A DNA stretch of 64,000 bases from an uncultured Clostridia bacterium (GTDB lineage Bacteria; Bacillota; Clostridia; Lachnospirales; CAG-274), in NCBI GenBank assembly GCA_944384195.1, contig CALWSK010000004.1, positions 62,001 to 126,000 on the forward strand. The letters run 5' to 3'. Below, piece by piece: positions 44,840-54,280 of this stretch. The notes under the pieces were generated by a model that had not been told where the DNA came from, searched no databases, and worked only from the letters and a program-made list of their open reading frames with translations. The position numbers and the translations under genes were made by a program. Each line of letters opens with the position of its first letter. Position 1 is the first letter of the stretch.

Positions 44840-44862
44840 CTAGTTATGGAACAAAATATGTT

Positions 44863-44876
44863 TTTAAACGTTTAAA
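44863..44876. repeat. 14-bp perfect palindrome between sigma and anti-sigma genes
   Basis: TTTAAACGTTTAAA, perfectly self-complementary, 29 bp before the anti-sigma start. Possible operator or a chance AT palindrome with a CG core. Confidence 0.45.
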
Positions 44877-44905
44877 TTTATATCTTAGTTTAAAGGAGGT
44901 AGACT

Positions 44906-45637
44906 ATGAAATGTGAAGAGGCTTGCGATAAGATGATAGATTATATAGATCAACAGCTACCACAAGAAGAGCTAAAACCGTTTGAAGAACATATGAAAAA
45001 TTGTGCTACTTGTCAAGAAGAATTTGAAAATTTAGAAAAACTTATAATAAAATTAAAAAACATAAAAGATTTAAATCCAAGCGATAATTTAAAGCGTAGG
45101 ATATTATCTAATATAGAAACTTTAGATAATAAAAAGAATAAAATTATAAAAGTAAATTTTTATAAAAAATATTTATATATAGCATCTAGTATTTTTGTAT
45201 TATTTTCTTGTGTGTATCTTTTTAAATATAACCAAAATAGCGATATAACTATTAGTATTGAAGAAATGAATACAACTTATAGTGATAATATCCCAAAACT
45301 TAGAGATGCAAGAGAAGCTATAATAAAGGAAAATTACACATATAGTAAAAATATTACAAAAGATATGAAAACTAAAATTTTTAGACATGATTTTGTTATG
45401 CTCCAAGATAATATATGTAGTATTTATTTTGAAAATACGGGTTTGTCAGATGTTGTTATAAGAATAGAAGATATAGATGGAAATATAAATAATTCTATTT
45501 CTATTTTACCAAAGACTTCAAATACTTTTAGTTTTAAGTCATCTCAACAACAAAAAGAACAAATATATAGTGTTATTTTAGAATGTAAAGATAAAAGTTT
45601 ATCTGGTAATTTAAAAATAGAAACAAAAATCCAATAA
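44906..45637 (+). CDS. Zinc-finger anti-sigma factor, single-span
   Basis: A 243-residue protein. The N-terminal ZAS domain has the HxxxCxxC motif in EEHMKNCATC (His29, Cys33, Cys36). A membrane span lies at about residues 90-110 (YLYIASSIFVLFSCVYLF) and the remaining 130 residues are outside, with no known sensor domain. It should bind the sigma factor encoded before it and release it upon an envelope signal. AAAGGAGG precedes the ATG. Confidence 0.85.
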   Translation: MKCEEACDKMIDYIDQQLPQEELKPFEEHMKNCATCQEEFENLEKLIIKLKNIKDLNPSDNLKRRILSNIETLDNKKNKIIKVNFYKKYLYIASSIFVLFSCVYLFKYNQNSDITISIEEMNTTYSDNIPKLRDAREAIIKENYTYSKNITKDMKTKIFRHDFVMLQDNICSIYFENTGLSDVVIRIEDIDGNINNSISILPKTSNTFSFKSSQQQKEQIYSVILECKDKSLSGNLKIETKIQ

Positions 45638-45671
45638 TTTTTAATTTATATTAAGATTTTTGGATTTTTTT
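45625..45671 (+). terminator. Terminator overlapping the anti-sigma stop
   Basis: AAAAATCCAA (45625-45634) and TTGGATTTTT (45660-45669) with a 25-nt loop and T run; the stop codon is in the loop. Confidence 0.65.
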
Positions 45672-45684
45672 AATATTAAAATGT

Positions 45685-45713
45685 TTGACAAATATGTTTT
45701 TAAGTTATATAAT
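45685..45713 (+). promoter_or_regulatory. Perfect consensus promoter of the tRNA-Leu gene
   Basis: TTGACA, 17-bp spacer, TATAAT: no deviation from the sigma-A consensus. The -10 ends 13 bp before the tRNA. Confidence 0.93.
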
Positions 45714-45726
45714 ATTAGTGTATTTT

Positions 45727-45807
45727 GCCGTTGTGGCGGAACTGGCAGACGCACCAGACTCAAAATCTGGCGGTTTTTCCGTGTGGGTTCGAGTCCCACC
45801 AACGGCA
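45727..45807 (+). tRNA. tRNA-Leu (anticodon CAA)
   Basis: GCCGTTG pairs with CAACGGC as acceptor stem with discriminator A. The anticodon stem CCAGA/TCTGG encloses loop CTCAAAA, anticodon CAA for UUG. A long variable arm (CGGTTTTTCCG) marks class II. The T arm is GTGGGTTCGAGTCCCAC. CCA is not encoded. 81 nt in total. Confidence 0.97.
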
Positions 45808-45814
45808 TTTTTTT

Positions 45815-45840
45815 AAAAGACGGATTTTCCGTCTTTTTTT
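45815..45840 (+). terminator. Intrinsic terminator of tRNA-Leu
   Basis: AAAAGACGGA (45815-45824) and TCCGTCTTTT (45828-45837) with a 3-nt loop and T7. Confidence 0.92.
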
Positions 45841-45980
45841 GTCTATTTTTGCTATTTTACAATATTTATTTTTATACTTTTAGTTAATATTTTCGGAAAT
45901 ATATTCTATTTATATTGATTTTTTGGTAAATTTATGATACAATTATTACACTATTTTTTAATAAGGAGGAATTTTTTTTA

Positions 45981-47180
45981 ATGATAATTTCTTTTATTAC
46001 ATTTTTTATCTTTAACTATTGTACGTTTGGTTATATATCAAAACTTATTATAGATTTTAGAAAAGATAAAATGCATTATTTAAAGCTTAGCGCTATAAAT
46101 ACATTAATTATGCTAACTTTATATTTTTTTAAAGCTCCTTATTATATATCATATATTGTTGCATTAATAACTCTTACTATAGAATTTAGTGAATTAAAAA
46201 AACATTATTTACCTCAATCTTTCTTATATTCAGGTATATTAGTTATAAATATAAGTTCTGCACATATATTCATAATAGCATTATATTGCCAATTTATAAA
46301 TATTAAACCATATGAGCTATTTTTCTCTCCAAATTTATATTTTTTTAGTTTACTTTTGCTTTTTATAGCTTTATTTATTATTTTTTACATATGTAGTAAG
46401 ATTATATCTCCAGAAGATATAAAGAAAATATCTTCAAATATTAAATATTGTACTATAATATCATCGGTTATAATGTTTATTTTGTTATGCACATTTGTTG
46501 ATATTTTAATATTAAATTCTCAAGATTTTAGAATAGAACTTTCTTTTGCACTTATGTTTTCTGCTATTATGACATTATTTATATTCTACATATTATTTTT
46601 TTATACTGTAAAAAATTCAAATTTAGATAATTTAAAACAAAAAGCAGAAGAGCTTGAGGTACTAAGAGTTAAAAATATAATAAATAAGAAAAATATGCAA
46701 GATAAAATTTTAAAAGATAATTTAACTGGTTGTTATAATAGAAAATATATAGTTTCTAAGATAAAGAGCAAATTTGATAATAATATATTTAATTTTGGTA
46801 TATTTTTTATAGATATAAATAAGTTAAAGTTTGTAAATGATACTTTAGGGCACGATTTCGGTGATGAATATATTTTAAATGTAAGCAAAGCGATTAAAAA
46901 TGCTGTAAGAGAGAATGATTTAATTGCTAAGATAGGTGGAGATGAGTTTTTAATTTTATTAAATAATGTTACAGAAACTTATCTTAAAGAAGTAGAAGAT
47001 AAAATTAGAAAAAACTTGGAAGAAATAGATAGAAAAACTCCAAATTATACTGTATCTGCTAGCATGGGATATGTTTTTGTAGATGAGCAAACTATAAAGC
47101 TTGGAATGGATGAAGTTATTAAACTTGCAGATGAAAAAATGCGATATAATAAAAAGTGTTTTAAAGGAGAAAATGCTTAA
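45981..47180 (+). CDS. Membrane diguanylate cyclase with product-inhibition site
   Basis: A 399-residue protein. Six to seven membrane spans fill residues 1-215, followed by a short coiled coil and a GGDEF domain (LTGCYNRKYI; GGDEF at 319-323 in AKIGGDEFLILL). An RxxD inhibitory site (REND, 310-313) lies exactly five residues before GGDEF, so feedback inhibition by c-di-GMP is expected. The membrane part is an unrecognised sensor. The next gene begins directly after its stop. Confidence 0.9.
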   Translation: MIISFITFFIFNYCTFGYISKLIIDFRKDKMHYLKLSAINTLIMLTLYFFKAPYYISYIVALITLTIEFSELKKHYLPQSFLYSGILVINISSAHIFIIALYCQFINIKPYELFFSPNLYFFSLLLLFIALFIIFYICSKIISPEDIKKISSNIKYCTIISSVIMFILLCTFVDILILNSQDFRIELSFALMFSAIMTLFIFYILFFYTVKNSNLDNLKQKAEELEVLRVKNIINKKNMQDKILKDNLTGCYNRKYIVSKIKSKFDNNIFNFGIFFIDINKLKFVNDTLGHDFGDEYILNVSKAIKNAVRENDLIAKIGGDEFLILLNNVTETYLKEVEDKIRKNLEEIDRKTPNYTVSASMGYVFVDEQTIKLGMDEVIKLADEKMRYNKKCFKGENA

Positions 47181-48392
47181 ATGTTACAATTAGTCTATTT
47201 TATGGTTTTTATAATATATAATGGTTTGGTTTTTATATATTCTAAAAACTTATTTGCAACTACAACTCAAAAAAGAGATTATAATATTTGTATTGCAATA
47301 ATTATAAATTTATTAATTTGTTTTTTAGCTTCAAAAATGAGGATGAATATTCCAGAATGGATAGTTATGTTAATTTGTTTGCTAGTTTTATATGTAGATT
47401 TTACAGTTGTTTATAAAGCTGAAAAGATAAAAACTTTTCTTATTACCGCAAATTACATAATAAATTTCTTTTCAATAAAATTTATTATAATATCATTATG
47501 TAATATAATATACAATATTCCTATTTATAACATAATAGATAATATAAATTTAATGTTGATGATTAATATAATAACAGATATAGTTAATATTTTATATATA
47601 ATAGTATTTTTTAAATTATTTTCAAATTATAATGTTGATGTGATATTATCTGATAAGAAGAATTTAAAAGTTTCCTTAATATTTGTATTTATGATTTTTA
47701 TTTTTCTTATTTGCAATACATATCTTTTATATTTAAAAGAAAGTTTAAAGTTTTTACCAATACTTATTATAAAGATAAGTATATATGCTTTAGTAAGTTT
47801 TAAAATAACAATGTTTTATTCTTTTTTTATTTCAAAGTTAAATCTATATGCTTTTAAGACGGAAAATATGAAAAAAGAAATTGAGGAAGATGAATTATAT
47901 TTAAAACATTTAGAAACTGAAGCAAATTATGATTATTTTACGTCTTGTTTTAAAAGAGATTTTGTTTATGAAAAAATAGATAAACTTTTAAAGGATAAAT
48001 CTTTTTTCTCTTTAGTTTTTATAGATATAGATGGTTTAAAAACAGCAAATGATATTTATGGTCATGATGAAGGTGATTTTTATATAAAAGAAGTATCTAA
48101 CATATTAAACGAAGAATTTGTAGGGAAAGTTATTGGAAGAATTGGAGGAGATGAGTTTATAATTGTCTTAGAGGCAACAGATATGTATGCCACTATAAAA
48201 TGCACTTTACGTTGTTATGATAAGGCTATTGCTATACAGAAAAATTTTAATAAGCCATATCAAACTTCTTTAAGTTATGGTATAGTGGAAATTCTTCCAG
48301 ATAATAGTTTTACAAGAGATGAAATAATTAAGATAGCTGATGAAAATATGTATGAATTTAAGAGAAAAAGGAAAAAACATAGGAAAAACTAA
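47181..48392 (+). CDS. Membrane diguanylate cyclase lacking the inhibition site
   Basis: A 403-residue protein with the same plan: about six to seven spans (1-220), a linker helix and a GGDEF domain (YFTSCFKRDF; FIDIDGLKTANDIYG; GGDEF at 322-326 in GRIGGDEFIIVL). The position of the RxxD site reads FVGK, so no I-site. The C terminus is very basic (KRKRKKHRKN). ATG follows the previous stop with no gap; GGAG lies 12 bp upstream. Closed by a terminator. Confidence 0.9.
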   Translation: MLQLVYFMVFIIYNGLVFIYSKNLFATTTQKRDYNICIAIIINLLICFLASKMRMNIPEWIVMLICLLVLYVDFTVVYKAEKIKTFLITANYIINFFSIKFIIISLCNIIYNIPIYNIIDNINLMLMINIITDIVNILYIIVFFKLFSNYNVDVILSDKKNLKVSLIFVFMIFIFLICNTYLLYLKESLKFLPILIIKISIYALVSFKITMFYSFFISKLNLYAFKTENMKKEIEEDELYLKHLETEANYDYFTSCFKRDFVYEKIDKLLKDKSFFSLVFIDIDGLKTANDIYGHDEGDFYIKEVSNILNEEFVGKVIGRIGGDEFIIVLEATDMYATIKCTLRCYDKAIAIQKNFNKPYQTSLSYGIVEILPDNSFTRDEIIKIADENMYEFKRKRKKHRKN

Positions 48393-48419
48393 AGGTTAGG
48401 TCAAAGCCCTAGCCTTTTT
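48391..48419 (+). terminator. Intrinsic terminator after the two cyclases
   Basis: AAAGGTTAGG pairs with CCTAGCCTTT, with one G-T wobble, around a TCAAAGC loop, then T. Confidence 0.7.
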
Positions 48420-48427
48420 ATATTTTA

Positions 48428-48456
48428 TAGACAAATAATATATTTTTAGTTATAAT
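48428..48456 (+). promoter_or_regulatory. Promoter of the flippase gene
   Basis: TAGACA, 17-bp spacer, TATAAT, 30 bp before the start codon. Confidence 0.75.
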
Positions 48457-48486
48457 ATAAAAAATAAAGCTAAAAGGAGGGCTAGA

Positions 48487-49968
48487 ATGTCTCACAATCA
48501 AAAGATAGCTAAAGATACTATAATATATCTAATAGCAAAAATAATAGAGGGACTAGTAGGAGTTCTTACTATATCTGCTATGTCTTATATTTATCTTCCA
48601 AGCCAGGTTGGTAAATATTCTTCTATAAATATAGCTATAACAACAGTAGCTATGATTTTAATTCAGTGGTTAGTACAGTCAGTATTAAGATATATTCATA
48701 AATATGAGATAGAAAAAAAGCAAGAACAATTTTATTCTACAGTTTTCTTTTCTTGGTTTAAAGTAAATTTTATATTTTTATTTATATCAAGCTTTTTTAT
48801 TTTAGCTATAAATATGCCTTTTTTATCTAGTATAAAAGAATTTTTTCCTACAGGCTTACTTTTAGCTAGTATAGGTATGTTTTTTACTTATAATACTTCA
48901 CAACTTGTTATAGGGCTACTTGCAGGTGTTAGGAAAAGTAAGTTAAATCTTGTTTTATCTACTATAAATGTAATAGGGAAGTTGGTATTTATAATAATTT
49001 TAAATAAAGTTTTTGGTACAGATATAAAATGGATATTTGTAAGCTATATTATATTTGATTTTATAACAGCTTTTATAGGAATAATAAATTTAGATATAAT
49101 AAAATATATAAATATAAAAGCTTATGATAAAGAAATATTATCTGTTTTAAAAATATACGGGCTTCCTCTTATGGGAAATATGTTTGCTACCTCTGTTTTA
49201 AATAAATCTGATATATATATAATAAGATATTTTTTAGATGAAAGTAGTGTTGGGATATATCAGACAAACTATTCTATAATAGCTTCTGCTTTTACGCTAT
49301 TAGCAGCTGGTGCTATGAGAGGGAGTTATCCTACCATAATAAAAACTTGGAGCGAAGGAAAACAAGAAGAGGCAAAAGGGCTTATATCAAATGCAATAAG
49401 AACATATCTTCTTATATCTATTCCGGCAGTTTTTGGTGTTTTTTGCTTATCAGATTTTATAGCAAAGGTATTGTTTGAAGAAAAATATTTTTCTGGCAAT
49501 AATATTATGGGGTTTGTAGCTTGTGGTATGCTTTTTCTCGGACTTACAGAATATGCTATAAAGCCTTGGGAGCTAAAGGCAAAAACTAAAGAAATATTTA
49601 AAAGAAGTATGATAAGTGGGGTTATAAATATAATTTTAAACCTTATATTTATAAAATATTTTGGCTATAAATTTGCAGCATTTAGCACATTTTTATCTTT
49701 TCTTTTATATTTTATGCTTGCAAAATACGGAACAAAAAAAGAAATGCCTTTTATTCTAAATAAAAAATCTCTTTTTAGAATTATAATAAGTTGTTTTGTT
49801 ATGAGTTTATTTATATTATTTATAAAAAGATATATTTCTTGCAATATAATTACATTAGCTTTAATTGTTATAATAGCTATGATACTTTATTTTATATTTT
49901 TATATATAACAGGTGAAATAAAAAAGGAAATAGATTTTATATTAAATAAGCTAAGACGCAAAAACTAA
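48487..49968 (+). CDS. Polysaccharide flippase (MOP superfamily)
   Basis: A 493-residue protein with about 14 spans, of the Wzx/RfbX group (Polysacc_synt). Typical features are the early TIIYLIAKIIEGLVGVLTI, PSQVGKYSSINIAI and a middle GLPLMGNMFATSVLNKSD. It should flip lipid-linked saccharide units to the outer face, where the Wzy-like protein encoded at 54787 can polymerise or ligate them. AAAGGAGGG precedes the ATG. First gene of the glycopolymer cluster. Confidence 0.88.
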   Translation: MSHNQKIAKDTIIYLIAKIIEGLVGVLTISAMSYIYLPSQVGKYSSINIAITTVAMILIQWLVQSVLRYIHKYEIEKKQEQFYSTVFFSWFKVNFIFLFISSFFILAINMPFLSSIKEFFPTGLLLASIGMFFTYNTSQLVIGLLAGVRKSKLNLVLSTINVIGKLVFIIILNKVFGTDIKWIFVSYIIFDFITAFIGIINLDIIKYINIKAYDKEILSVLKIYGLPLMGNMFATSVLNKSDIYIIRYFLDESSVGIYQTNYSIIASAFTLLAAGAMRGSYPTIIKTWSEGKQEEAKGLISNAIRTYLLISIPAVFGVFCLSDFIAKVLFEEKYFSGNNIMGFVACGMLFLGLTEYAIKPWELKAKTKEIFKRSMISGVINIILNLIFIKYFGYKFAAFSTFLSFLLYFMLAKYGTKKEMPFILNKKSLFRIIISCFVMSLFILFIKRYISCNIITLALIVIIAMILYFIFLYITGEIKKEIDFILNKLRRKN

Positions 49969-49976
49969 AATAATTA

Positions 49977-50005
49977 TTGTTAAAAGTCTTAAAAAGTGGT
50001 AAAAT
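49977..50005 (+). promoter_or_regulatory. Promoter of the wecC-like operon
   Basis: TTGTTA, 17-bp spacer, TAAAAT with an extended TGG, about 86 bp before the ATG. Confidence 0.55.
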
Positions 50006-50091
50006 GGAAATAATGTAAAAATGATTTTTTGTAGTAAAATTAGCTATAAACTTTGTTTTTAAAAACTAAGCTATAGAAAGGATTTAAGCAT

Positions 50092-51345
50092 ATGAAAAAA
50101 ATATGTATGATTGGTATTGGATATGTAGGACTGCCTACTGCTGCTATGTTTGCTAGCAAAGGGCATAAAGTTATTGGATACGACTTAAACCAAAAAGCAG
50201 TAGATGCTCTTAATAGAGGTGAAATTATTATAGAAGAACCAGGCCTTTTAGAGCTTGTTAAATCTTGTGTAGAAAAAGGCACCTTAAGCGCAACAACTAC
50301 TTGCCCTCCAGATTGTGATGTATATATAATAGCTGTTCCAACACCTATAAATGAGGACAAAACGGCAGATATGAGTTATGTACAAAGCGCTACTAAAGCT
50401 ATAGTGCCTCATCTTAGAAAGGGTAATATAGTTATTTTAGAATCTACTTCTCCTCCAAGAACAGTAGAAGATTTAATGCTTCCTATATTAAAAGAAACAG
50501 GACTTGTTCTTGGAGAAGAGCTTTTAGTGGCACATTCTCCAGAGCGTATATTGCCAGGAAGAGTTATAGAAGAGCTTAGAACAAATAGCCGTATAGTTGG
50601 TGGTATAAACGAAAAATCTAGTCTTGAAGTTAAAAAAGTTTATGAAAGTATAGTTGAAGGAGAAATTTTTATAACAACTTCTACAACTGCTGAAATGTGC
50701 AAGGTTATGGAAAATACTTTTAGAGACGTAAATATAGCACTTGCTAATGAGCTTGCAAAAATAAGCGAAGAGCTAGGAGTTAATGCATTTGAAGTAATAG
50801 AGCTTGCTAATAAACATCCAAGAGTAAATCTATTAAGCCCAGGTCCTGGGGTTGGCGGACATTGTATAGCTCTTGACCCTTGGTTTTTAGTAGAAAAATC
50901 TGAAAATGCTAAGCTTATAAAACAAGCAAGACTTATAAATGATAGTATGCCAAGCTTTGTATTTGAAAAGATAAAAACTATATTAGGTGGTTTTAATGGG
51001 CAAACTATATCTATACTAGGTGCTACATATAAGCCAAATATAGATGATGTAAGAGAAAGCCCTATAATGCATCTTATAGATATGCTTAAGAAAGAAAACT
51101 TAAAATTAAATATTTGTGAGCCACATGTGAAAGATGATATAACTGATAATATGGAGCTTTATCCTTCTTTAGAAGGCAGTAGTCTTATGGTGCTTGCTGT
51201 AAATCATGACGAGTTTAAAGATATAGATTTTAAAAAGGTATCTTCTCTATTAAAAGATAAAAATATTTTAGATACTAGAAACTTCTTTGATAGAAAACAA
51301 ATAGAAGAAAATAATATAAATTACTATCTTTTAGGTGAAAAGTAA
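50092..51345 (+). CDS. wecC: Nucleotide-sugar dehydrogenase, UDP-ManNAc dehydrogenase type
   Basis: A 417-residue UDP-glucose/GDP-mannose dehydrogenase family enzyme. NAD-binding GIGYVGLPTAAMFA is at the N terminus; the catalytic Cys258 is in GVGGHCIALDPWFL, and AHSPERILPGR is typical of WecC-like enzymes that oxidise UDP-N-acetylmannosamine to the uronic acid. UDP-GlcNAc oxidation (WbpA-like) is the alternative. The presence of TagA/WecG in the same cluster favours ManNAc chemistry. The stop overlaps the next start. Confidence 0.88.
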   Translation: MKKICMIGIGYVGLPTAAMFASKGHKVIGYDLNQKAVDALNRGEIIIEEPGLLELVKSCVEKGTLSATTTCPPDCDVYIIAVPTPINEDKTADMSYVQSATKAIVPHLRKGNIVILESTSPPRTVEDLMLPILKETGLVLGEELLVAHSPERILPGRVIEELRTNSRIVGGINEKSSLEVKKVYESIVEGEIFITTSTTAEMCKVMENTFRDVNIALANELAKISEELGVNAFEVIELANKHPRVNLLSPGPGVGGHCIALDPWFLVEKSENAKLIKQARLINDSMPSFVFEKIKTILGGFNGQTISILGATYKPNIDDVRESPIMHLIDMLKKENLKLNICEPHVKDDITDNMELYPSLEGSSLMVLAVNHDEFKDIDFKKVSSLLKDKNILDTRNFFDRKQIEENNINYYLLGEK

Positions 51346-52592
51346 TGGAAAAAGTTCTTATAATAGCAAATCAATTTCCGCCAATGGGTGGTTCTGGTGT
51401 GCAAAGAAGCGTAAAATTTGTAAAGCATCTTAGAAGTTTTGGATATGAACCTATAGTATTTACAAGAGAAACAAAAACTGCTAAGCTCTTAGATGAAACA
51501 TTACTAGAGGATATTCCTAAGGATACAAAAATAATAAGAACAAAAGCTTATGAAACAAGCGAAGTAGATGGAATATTTAGAATACCAGCAAAGGTTATCA
51601 GTAAAATTATGATTCCAGATAGTGCTAGGATATGGTTTGAAAAAAGTAAAAAAAGGGCGCTTTCTCTCATAAAAGAAGAAAATATAAAGCTTATTTATAC
51701 AACTAGTGCTCCATATAGCGACCATCTTCTTGGGTTATATATAAAAAATAAGATGCCAAATATAAAATGGGTAGTAGATTTTAGGGACGAATGGACAAAT
51801 AATCCATATACCTTAGATAATCCACATAATCCTATAAGGACTAAGATAGAAAAGAATATGGAAAAGTCTGTTTTAGATATGGCAGACTATCTTATAACTA
51901 ATACACCAGTTATGAGGGATAATTTTATAAAGAATAATAATCTAAAAGGAGATAATTTCTTTGTTATTCCAAATGGATATGATAAGGAAGACTTTAAGGA
52001 TATAGATTTTAGCCCAAGACATAATAAAAAATTTACTATGGTATATACTGGTGCTTTATATGGCAGAAGAAAACCAGATAATTTTTTTAAGGCTATTAAA
52101 AATTTAAAAGATAAAAACCTTATTTTACCAAATAGTATAAAAGTAGAGCTTATAGGAAATTATCATAAAGATAAGCTAATGGCTCTTATTTCCTCTTTTT
52201 CTTTGCAAGATGAAATAGAGATAATAGGATACGTTCCTCATAATGTATGTATAAATCATCAAATAGCATCTGATGCCCTTGTCCTTATAGAAGGAGGGGG
52301 AAGAGGAGCAAATGCATTTTATACAGGAAAAATATTTGAATATATGAATACAAATCGTCCAGTTATAGCTATATTGCCAGATGGCGTGGCTAAAGATTTA
52401 GTGTTAGAGGCTAATATAGGTAAGGTAGCAAATACTGACGATGTAGAAGATATAGAAAATGTTATTTTTTCTTGTTATAAAGAGTGGCAAGATAAAAAAT
52501 CTTTTAGCCCAAATTTTGATATAATTAAAAAATATGAAAGAAAAGAGCTTACAAAAAAGTTAGCAGAAATTTTTGATAAGGCTCTAAAATAA
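51345..52592 (+). CDS. Glycosyltransferase, GT4-like
   Basis: A 415-residue GT-B protein. The N terminus IIANQFPPMGGSGVQRSVKF and DFRDEWTNNPYTL match the GT4 group; FVIPNGYDKEDF marks the second Rossmann domain and IFEYMNTNRPVIAI is the donor-binding end region. The donor and acceptor are unknown. TAATG overlap with wecC shows it is in the same operon. Confidence 0.85.
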   Translation: MEKVLIIANQFPPMGGSGVQRSVKFVKHLRSFGYEPIVFTRETKTAKLLDETLLEDIPKDTKIIRTKAYETSEVDGIFRIPAKVISKIMIPDSARIWFEKSKKRALSLIKEENIKLIYTTSAPYSDHLLGLYIKNKMPNIKWVVDFRDEWTNNPYTLDNPHNPIRTKIEKNMEKSVLDMADYLITNTPVMRDNFIKNNNLKGDNFFVIPNGYDKEDFKDIDFSPRHNKKFTMVYTGALYGRRKPDNFFKAIKNLKDKNLILPNSIKVELIGNYHKDKLMALISSFSLQDEIEIIGYVPHNVCINHQIASDALVLIEGGGRGANAFYTGKIFEYMNTNRPVIAILPDGVAKDLVLEANIGKVANTDDVEDIENVIFSCYKEWQDKKSFSPNFDIIKKYERKELTKKLAEIFDKALK

Positions 52593-52625
52593 ACCAAAAT
52601 TAATGCTTTGGGGTGTGATAATAAA

Positions 52626-53762
52626 ATGAAAGTACTTCACTTAATAAGCGGTGGAGATGGTGGCGGAGCAAAAACTCATGTCATTACACTTCTTAAAAAG
52701 CTTATAAAAGAGGGTATAGAAGTAGAACTTTTATGCATAATGGAAGGCATATTCACAGAAGAAGCAAAGCTTGCAAAAATACCTACAACAATAATAAAAC
52801 AAAAAAGAAGATATAGCATAAAGCCTATATTAGAAATAAAAAAGCATATTATAGAAGGAAAATTTGATTTAGTCCATTGCCACGGAGCTAGAGCAAATTA
52901 TATAGCTTTTTTTATACAAAATTCTATAGATATACCTTTTATAACAACTTTGCATAGTGATTATAAGCTAGATTTTAAAGATAGTCTTTATAAACAAGCT
53001 ATATTTATGCCTATAAATGCTATATCTATTAGAAAGTTTGACTATATATTAGCAGTTACAAATGCTTTTAAAAATATGCTTTTATCAAGAGGATTTGATG
53101 AAAATAAGCTAAAGGTTATTTATAATGGTATAGATATGACAAAGGATATACGCCCTATGCCTAAAGAAGAGTTTTTTAAAGCTCATAATATAGAATATAA
53201 TAAAAATTATACTTATATAGGTATAGCAGCTAGGCTTCAAGCAGTAAAAGGACTAGAACATTTTGTAGCATCTGCTAAAATACTATTAGAAAAAAACAAA
53301 AACCTTATGTTTTTAATAGCAGGTAGTGGCAGTTTAGAAGATAGCTTAAAATCATATATAAAGGAAAATAAGTTAGAAGATAATATAAAGATGTTAGGTT
53401 TTTTAAAAGATATAGATAGTTTTTATAATGCTATAGATATAAATGTTTTGACAAGCTATTCAGAAAGCTTTCCTTATGCTCTATTAGAAGGGGCTAGGCT
53501 AAAAAAGGCAACAGTTGCAACGGCAGTAGGAGGTATTCCAGAAATGATAAAAGATAATCAAACGGGATTTCTTATAAAGCCAGAAGATAGCAAAGATATA
53601 GCCGAAAAAATAGAAATATTGCTAAAAGATAAAAGTCTTATCCAAAAATTTGGTGAAAACTTTTATGACTATGTGTCTGAAAATTTTTCAGATAATAAAA
53701 TGGCTCATACGCATATAGAAATATATAAAAATATTGTAAAGGAGAAACAATATGATAGATAA
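52626..53762 (+). CDS. Glycosyltransferase family 4 protein
   Basis: A 378-residue GT4 enzyme. I take the ATG at 52626 with GGGGTG upstream; an in-frame TTG at 52608 is less likely. ISGGDGGGAKTHV at the N terminus, VIYNGIDM, IGIAARLQAVKGLEHF and SYSESFPYALLEGA (the E-x7-E region) are clear. It builds the polymer repeat; sugars not predictable. Overlaps the next gene by 11 bp. Confidence 0.88.
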   Translation: MKVLHLISGGDGGGAKTHVITLLKKLIKEGIEVELLCIMEGIFTEEAKLAKIPTTIIKQKRRYSIKPILEIKKHIIEGKFDLVHCHGARANYIAFFIQNSIDIPFITTLHSDYKLDFKDSLYKQAIFMPINAISIRKFDYILAVTNAFKNMLLSRGFDENKLKVIYNGIDMTKDIRPMPKEEFFKAHNIEYNKNYTYIGIAARLQAVKGLEHFVASAKILLEKNKNLMFLIAGSGSLEDSLKSYIKENKLEDNIKMLGFLKDIDSFYNAIDINVLTSYSESFPYALLEGARLKKATVATAVGGIPEMIKDNQTGFLIKPEDSKDIAEKIEILLKDKSLIQKFGENFYDYVSENFSDNKMAHTHIEIYKNIVKEKQYDR

Positions 53763-54270
53763 AAATGGTAAACTTTTTGGTATTGTCAATGTAGTTGATT
53801 TACTTGTAGGTATTGTAATAATAGCTCTTATAGCTGTAGTGGGGATAAGACTTACTAGTTCTTCAAGAAATGCAGAAGGACAAAACCTTGTAAACGGAGA
53901 AAAAGAAATATATGTAACGCTTTATGGGAACTCTATAGTGCCAGAGGCGGCAGAGATTTTAAAACCGGGTGATAAATTAGTAGCTAATAATGTATTTACT
54001 AATGCAGAGATAGTATCTGTAGATGTAAAACCGGCAGCTTATATAACTACAAATTCTGATGGAGAAGCTCTTTTACAAGAACACCCTATTTGGAAAGATA
54101 TAACAGTTGTTATAAAAGATAAGGTAAATGCTAGTAATCCTATCTTAAAAGCAGGAAATCAAGAAGTTCGTGTAAACTATAACTTTATATTAAAAACGCA
54201 ACAGTTTGAAGCAAACTGTAAAGTTAGAGATATACAGCTAAAAGATATACAAAATACTACTGGTGAATAG
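53752..54270 (+). CDS. DUF4330 family membrane-anchored protein
   Basis: A 172-residue protein. It starts DKNGKLFGIVNVVDLLVGIV, the DUF4330 signature, with one membrane span (about 12-32) and an outside beta-rich part. DUF4330 genes occur regularly in clostridial and cyanobacterial glycopolymer clusters; function unknown. Placed between glycosyltransferase and ligase genes, it may assist export or assembly (inference). Confidence 0.85.
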   Translation: MIDKNGKLFGIVNVVDLLVGIVIIALIAVVGIRLTSSSRNAEGQNLVNGEKEIYVTLYGNSIVPEAAEILKPGDKLVANNVFTNAEIVSVDVKPAAYITTNSDGEALLQEHPIWKDITVVIKDKVNASNPILKAGNQEVRVNYNFILKTQQFEANCKVRDIQLKDIQNTTGE

Positions 54271-54280
54271 GAGTGTTTTT

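Noticed and set aside
45660..45887. Open frame of 75 codons on the plus strand
   Set aside because: It runs straight through the tRNA-Leu gene, its promoter and its terminator, so it is not coding.
54263..54280. Upstream start for the repeat protein
   Set aside because: It overlaps the DUF4330 stop and lies before the TAGGAGTG ribosome site; the ATG at 54281 is better placed.
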